Shown here: one piece after another, positions 59,647-64,000 of the stretch | Layout: every line of letters begins with the position of its first letter | Position numbering within the stretch: the first letter of the stretch is position 1 | Assembly (NCBI GenBank): GCA_030674185.1 | Contig: CM060312.1 | Coordinates: 697,669 to 761,668, forward strand | DNA length: 64,000 nucleotides | Source of the DNA: Monoplex corrugatus | Taxonomy: Eukaryota; Mollusca; Gastropoda; Littorinimorpha; Ranellidae | Reading direction: 5' to 3' | Position numbers and translations under genes: made by a program | Notes under the pieces: model-generated | Database searches by the model: none | What the model saw: only the letters and a program-made list of their open reading frames with translations | Told to the model about the DNA's origin: nothing

Positions 59647-61650
59647 TGTGTGTGTGTGTGTGTGTTGTGTGTGTGTGTGGTGTGTGTGCGTGGGGTGTGT
59701 GTGTGTGCGTGTGTGTGTGTGTTTACTGTAAGCGCTTAGGGCTTTTTTAGATTAAGCGCCATAAATGTTCACTATTATTATTATTATTATTATTTGTGAA
59801 AGATCTTTCGTTTTTGGTAAGGGTACAACTTTGGCATGTTTTAGAGCTCTGGGAAATACGTTGTTTTATGCTGATGTTGTAAATGTATGTAAGTGGTTCC
59901 GTGATGTAGGGCAGAGACAGTTTTAGTATTTTGGGACTAATTTCATCTGGTCCTGATGATTTTTTATTATTCATTTTACTGATATACAATTCAGTTTCAT
60001 GGACTCCTATACTGGGTATACTAAATGAACTTGTATTATCCGTCCTCTCTTTGCAAAAGTTGATAAGATTTTCAGAAGGGACATATTGATCACAGTTAGA
60101 AATAGGATGGGTTAGTAATTCTGATACTGACAGAAAATGCTCATTGAATTTGTTTGCTGTGAAATTGAGAGGCGTGCCTGGGAGCTTTTTCCCACTTCCC
60201 TTAATAACTAGGTTCATTGCTCTCCATAGCGATGATACATCTTTACTGTTTTTACCAGTCGATCAAAGAGAGACTTCTTGGCTTGACGGACCATTGATTT
60301 TACCTTATTACGCATCGTTTTGTATTCAATGAAGCGTTTTTCTTTCTTGAGTTTATCTCGTAATGACATCGAATTGATAATGTCTGTTGACAGCCATGGG
60401 GGCATTGTTGGATGCTTTACTCTTTTCCGTCGTAGTGGGGCATGTTTATTTAGGACAGTCGTGAACAAGTTGTACCAAATGTCTAGGGCTTCGTTAGGAT
60501 CACTAGTACTAAACACAGTACTGAACTCTACTCTACCAAGATCAGAGAGGAATGTATCTTCGTCAAAGTGTTTGAATGATCTATATGTTATACATGTATG
60601 ATTATTCTTTTTTATCTTATGGACTTTGGCTGACCAGGTGCAGTTTACAGGTTGATGATCACTTATGCTTAAATCATCTACAGCTGCATTAATTATTGCC
60701 TCTGGTTTGTTTGTATAGATATGATCTAAGAGTGTTTCTGATGTTGCTGTGATTCTTGTTGGATCTTTGATTAATTGTTTTAGGCCAACCAGGGTGGTCG
60801 TTGACTGCCATGCGGGTTGTGGGGTGAGTAGGTCAAACTTAAAGTCACCTAACATTAGAATGTCTGTATGTCGTTGGCACAGTTTGTCCATCATCTTTAG
60901 AAAGTGGTCATGCCATTCGTATGTGCTCCTGGGATTTCTATATAAAATACCGATAAGTAAAGGTGGAGTTGTTGCAGAAGGCTTTAGCTCCACCCAGATA
61001 CATTCAACTTCTTTGGTTTCTAAGTCATAACGTCTGTTGGTCATTTGTTGAATAACTCGGTGGCATGAGGGATCTCGCCTGATTACAGAATAGTCTGGGA
61101 TTGCTATAGCTTCATCTGTAATATGAGGTGCTAGTCGTGTCTCGGTCACACCGTACAAATGGAAATAATTTTGTTTGTGTAGGAATACGCACAGGCCTGG
61201 TACTTTGTTTTGGAGATGATAAACATTAACATGACTAACACGCAATTCCTGTTTTTTTACGAATGAATGTGGTCATTGGTGATTTCAACACTGCGTCTTC
61301 CACAGACGCCAGCTGCAGCAGCAACAGCCACAGGACAGACAAGGAGACGAGCCACATGCACGTCAGGGAACTCCCACAGGCAGCAGGACATCGGAAACAC
61401 GTGGCATGTTAAATTTAGCTCCAGGCGCGTTTACGGCCCAAACAGAGCACACATCACAACAGGACCGTGCGATATCTCCGGGCGTGGCAGACGTGGTGGG
61501 CGTGACTACGAGTTGTGTAGTCCACAGATACTGTATATGTCGTTCCTGTCTGGCCATCCGTCATTCCGTCTCACGTCACAGCTGATAGACGCCACTATAT
61601 GTCAAGTCCCCATGATATTCCAAAACACTTTTTTCCGGAGACCTTGTATG
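57097..61650 (-). mobile_element. CR1-group-like LINE, antisense, split by a nested LINE
   Basis: The endonuclease (61245-60214: 'LRVSHVNVYHLQNKVPGL', 'LYGVTETRLAP', 'LLIGILYRNPRS', 'ILMLGDFKFDL', 'ISDHQPVNCTW') is followed by a linker (NNKKSSGPDEISPKILKL, about 59990-59930). After the nested element at 58468-59789 comes the RT: NYRPISLLSVLSK, GFRQNHSCHTALTRL, 'VFLDFKKTFDFADHDILL', 'KCGVPQGSILGPILF', 'DMFADDGTI' and 'HIDYASTLWDSS', to a stop near 57097. One frameshift occurs near 58083. The frame across the nested insertion closes exactly (KDLSQITNYRPIS) when one target-site copy is removed. About 400 bases upstream of 61250 may be 5' leader or ORF1 (a Cys-rich 'RSCCDVC' stretch). Confidence 0.87.
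58468..59789 (+). mobile_element. L2-like LINE 3' half nested in the antisense LINE
   Basis: A plus-strand frame encodes 'WFQSYLSGRVQVV', 'YGVPQGSVLGPILFILYTQP', 'CFSDDNQIYMSG' (the FADD block changed to FSDD), 'LDYCNSLLAGCPQ', 'LHWLPVRKRIDYKL' and 'YIPSRELRSSADAHLLR'. A frameshift lies near 59368, after which a SFKSGLKTTLF-like tail is readable. The 3' part has a GT microsatellite (about 59545-59725), 'gtaagcgcttagggctt' and an (ATT)n tail. The 8-base duplication 'ttatttgt' (58460-58467, 59790-59797) marks the target site. Confidence 0.9.
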
Positions 61651-61679
61651 TTTCCCCTTTCAGTTGTTGACTAGATCCA

Positions 61680-62345
61680 GACTGCCCCATTTCTTTACTA
61701 ACAACGAAGCTGGGGATGGTTTTAGCAGGCAAGCAGCAGGCAGCAGAAACAGTTCCGTGTGTGACCGCGTGTGCACTGAACCTTCGTTCAGAAGTATTGA
61801 TTTTAGGTACTGTTCTTGGTCTGTGTGACCCTGACCTTGGCATCTGGTTCTCCAAACTTTTGCTTTCACGCCACCTCAACGGTTTACAAATCGAAAAACA
61901 TTATCCTCACTCCTGTTCCATACTAGCCACATCATACAGCACCTCCACCAAATATCAGCATAATTACATTTTTGGTATCACAAGCACAGTAAAAGACACT
62001 TTACACACAGCGTTGAGTTTGTCAAATGGCTTGCTAATCTCTTCCTCACCTGAATTCGTGGAACCTGTCCATGCTTTTTGCGTTCTGTAAACAACGAAAT
62101 GTCAGTCACAGACCTGGAGAGATTTTTCAAGAAGGATCTCCTTGTTCTCTATATATTTTCTCCCCCAAGATCAATGCCGGATATTTCCTGGAGCTTGTCT
62201 TGAGTGGTCTTTGCAGTTTTGTTGATGGAGATAAACATCTTCCACAGATCTATGGTCATGGCTGTCTTGAATTTCCAAGATTGCAGGAAATTCTCCTTGC
62301 TGCATAGAAGTCGGTGATCAGACCATTACTCAGCTGCTGTCATGG
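61680..62345. other. Unassigned low-repeat sequence
   Basis: This is the longest stretch near the right end without obvious repeats or LINE motifs. Short open frames exist on both strands. One minus-strand stretch is listed separately as a candidate exon. No promoter or other element is supported. Confidence 0.4.
62113..62299 (-). CDS. Candidate exon of the minus-strand gene (uncertain)
   Basis: An acceptor-like 'CTTCTATGCAG' (62300-62310) precedes a helical minus-strand reading: 'SKENFLQSWKFKTAMTIDLW', 'KMFISINKTAKTTQDKL' and 'QEISGIDLGGENI'. The frame meets TAG at 62149-62151. Beyond the stop the same frame reads 'RTRRSFLKNLSRSVTDISL', with a donor-like CCAG|GTCTGT at about 62112. The helical character and the 'ISGIDLG' turn faintly recall the N-terminal region ahead of the P-loop in this GTPase family, but that is memory-based. 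It may be a decayed N-terminal exon, a terminal exon of another gene, or chance. Confidence 0.22.
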
Positions 62346-62995
62346 AGTGGTGTGATGTGCTCACGTCTCTTTCCTGTTTTGTGTCACACAGTGACATGAC
62401 CCAGTGTGTGATGTGCACGTCTCCTTCTGTCTTTGTGTCAACCATGACATGAGTGTGTTATCATTTGACCCTGTGTGTGTGATGTGCACGTCTCTTCTGT
62501 CTTGTGTCACACAGTGACATGTACCCTGTGTGCTGATGTGTTAGTCTCTCTGTCTTGTGTCACACAGTGACATCACCCAGTGAGTGATGTGTACGTCTCT
62601 TCTGTCTTTGTGTCACACAGTGACATGACCCAGTGTGTGATGTGTACGTCTCTTCTGTCTTGTGTCACACAGTGAACATGACCCGTTTTGTGTCACGTGC
62701 AACCGTGTTTCTGTCTTCTTTTGTGTCACACAGTGACATGACCCAGTGTGTGATGTGCACGTCTCTTCTGTCTTGTGTCACACAGTGACATGACCAGTGT
62801 GTGAGTGACGCTCTTGTTTGTACAACGTGACTCCCGTGTGAGTGTACCAGTTATTTGTAGCTCCACGTAAGACTGGATGTGTACGTTTTCTGTTTCGTGT
62901 CACACAGTGACATGACCCAGTGTGTAAGTTGCACGTCTTTCTGTCTTCTGTCAACAGTGACAGACCCAGTGTGTGATGTGTATGTCTCTTCTGTC
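62346..62995. repeat. 53-bp array, worn block
   Basis: About 12 units of a repeat built from 'tctgtctttgtgtcacacag', 'tgacatgacccagtgtgtga' and 'tgtgcacgtctct', with many small deletions and substitutions. On the plus strand each unit ends a pyrimidine-rich run with CACACAG, like a splice acceptor. Confidence 0.93.
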
Positions 62996-63081
62996 TTCAG
63001 TGCTGTGTGGGAGTGGAATGACACTACACTGGAAGTTATTTTAGCTCCAGTCACTGAGTTGCTGTTTTCTGTATAGTCAGC

Positions 63082-63170
63082 ATGAGCCCGCCATCACCAA
63101 CACCCCCTTACCGAGAGGACAAGTTCAAGAACATGTGGATGGAATCACGCCCTTACTGTGGCACCTGCTG
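63082..63170 (+). CDS. Candidate plus-strand exon fragment (uncertain)
   Basis: Between the two array blocks an ATG opens 'MSPPSPTPPYREDKFKNMWM' then 'ESRPYCGTCW', preceded by a good acceptor context, 'GTTTTCTGTATAG' (63064-63076). The composition looks protein-like, and the frame only enters repeat sequence after 63170. I recognise no family, and no clear donor follows. The segment 62990-63040 ('cttcagtgctgtgtgggagt') recurs at 63974-64000, so this interval may itself be part of a larger repeated block. Confidence 0.2.
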
Positions 63171-63260
63171 GGTCATGTCACTGTGTGACACAAAGACAGA
63201 CGTGTCAGTGTGTGATGTGCACGTCTCTTCTGTCTTTGTGTCACACAGTGACATCACCCA
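63169..63260. repeat. 32-bp inverted repeat with 28-bp loop
   Basis: 63169-63200 ('tgggtcatgtcactgtgtga' 'cacaaagacaga') is the reverse complement of 63229-63260 with one mismatch. It is a single array unit in opposite orientation at the border of the second array block and could form a hairpin. Confidence 0.9.
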
Positions 63261-63975
63261 GTGTGTGATGTGCATGTCTCTTCTGTCTTCGTGTCACACA
63301 GTGACATGACCCAGTGTGTGATGTGCATATCTCTTCTGTCTTTGTGTCACACAGTGACATGACCCAGTGTGTGATGTGCACGTCTCTTCTGTCTTTGTGT
63401 CACACAGTGACATAACCCAGTGTGTGATGTGCATATCTCTTCTGTCTTCGTGTCACACAGTGACATGACCCAGTGTGTGATGTGCATATCTCTTCTGTCT
63501 TCGTGTCACACAGTGACATGACCCAGTGTGTGATGTGCATATCTCTTCTGTCTTCGTGTCACACAGTGACATGACCCAGTGTGTGATGTGCACGTCTCTT
63601 CTGTCTTCGTGTCACACAGTGACATGACCCAGTGTGTGATGTGCACGTCTCTTCTGTCTTCGTGTCACACAGTGACATGACCCAGTGTGTGATGTGCACG
63701 TCTCTTCTGTCTTTGTGTCACACAGTGACATGACCCAGTGTGTGATGTGTATGTCTCTTCTGTCTTTGTGTCACACAGTGACATGACCCAGTGAGTGATG
63801 TGCACGTCTCTTCTGTCTTTGTGTCACACAGTGACATGACCCAGTGTGTGATGTGTAGTCTCTTCTGTCTTCGTGTCACACAGTGACATGACCCAGTGTG
63901 TGATGTGCACGTCTCTTCTGTCTTCGTGTCACACAGTGACATGACCCAGTGTGTGATGTGTATGTCTCTTCTGTC
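63201..63975. repeat. 53-bp array, uniform block
   Basis: About 14 nearly identical 53-base units of the same repeat as 62346-62995. They vary mainly at 'ctttgtg/cttcgtg' and 'gcacgtc/gcatatc/gtatgtc'. The array is followed at the window end by 'cagtgctgtgtggagtggaa', the same flank seen after the first block. Confidence 0.95.
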
Positions 63976-64000
63976 TTCAGTGCTGTGTGGAGTGGAATAC

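Noticed and set aside
62071..62307. 78-codon plus-strand frame
   Set aside because: No recognisable family or splice context on that strand. The opposite strand gives a slightly better exon candidate, itself weak.

Overview
The window is eukaryotic. It has long introns with matching splice phases, abundant non-LTR retrotransposons (RTE-like and L2/CR1-like) and very large intronic minisatellites. The retroelement mix and the large-GTPase gene family point to a marine invertebrate, most likely a mollusc; this is inference from family resemblance. About half of the 64 kb is tandem repeat and most of the rest is LINE sequence. I see no bacterial, viral, CRISPR, rRNA or tRNA feature.

One host gene runs through the window on the minus strand. 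Five exons (54312-54452, 47515-47712, 41490-41602, 28299-28493, 7372-7628) have compatible splice phases (0/0, 0/0, 0/2, 2/2, 2/1) and no internal stop. Together they encode about 300 residues of a dynamin-like large GTPase of the kind often annotated DSTYK-like in molluscs. The G3 motif (VDSPGVGES), a G4-like motif (CNWWDQV) and the start of the helical stalk are present. The P-loop exon and the C-terminal exons are not seen and probably lie outside the window. The four introns are about 6.6, 5.9, 13.0 and 20.7 kb.

Layout by increasing coordinate: LINE relics and microsatellites (0.3-5.5 kb); a 40-bp array (5.6-7.3); exon 7372-7628; an array that copies this exon's acceptor edge (7.6-10.7); LINE fragments (10.8-12.2); a very large 40-bp array (12.3-27.6) split by an L2-like insertion with an open RT frame; an RTE tail; exon 28299-28493; a 48-52-bp array (28.9-41.5) split by two RTE insertions and one L2 tail; exon 41490-41602; a CATCA-type array; a nested LINE pair and an antisense L2-like element with an open RT frame (42.3-46.1); a 46-bp array that copies the next exon's donor edge (46.4-47.5); exon 47515-47712; a LINE relic with two internal tandem expansions (48.8-50.8); an antisense RTE-like EN-RT element (51.0-53.8); exon 54312-54452; a 20-bp array (54.5-55.2); LINE relics, including one LINE nested in another with an 8-bp target-site duplication (57.1-61.6); little-characterised sequence (61.7-62.3); and a 53-bp array to the end.

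The most unusual pattern is that several minisatellites are not random intronic DNA. In at least two introns every repeat unit carries the neighbouring exon's edge together with its splice site, and two further exons have a single degenerate duplicate of their edge nearby. The gene therefore seems to have repeatedly amplified its own exon-intron boundaries.
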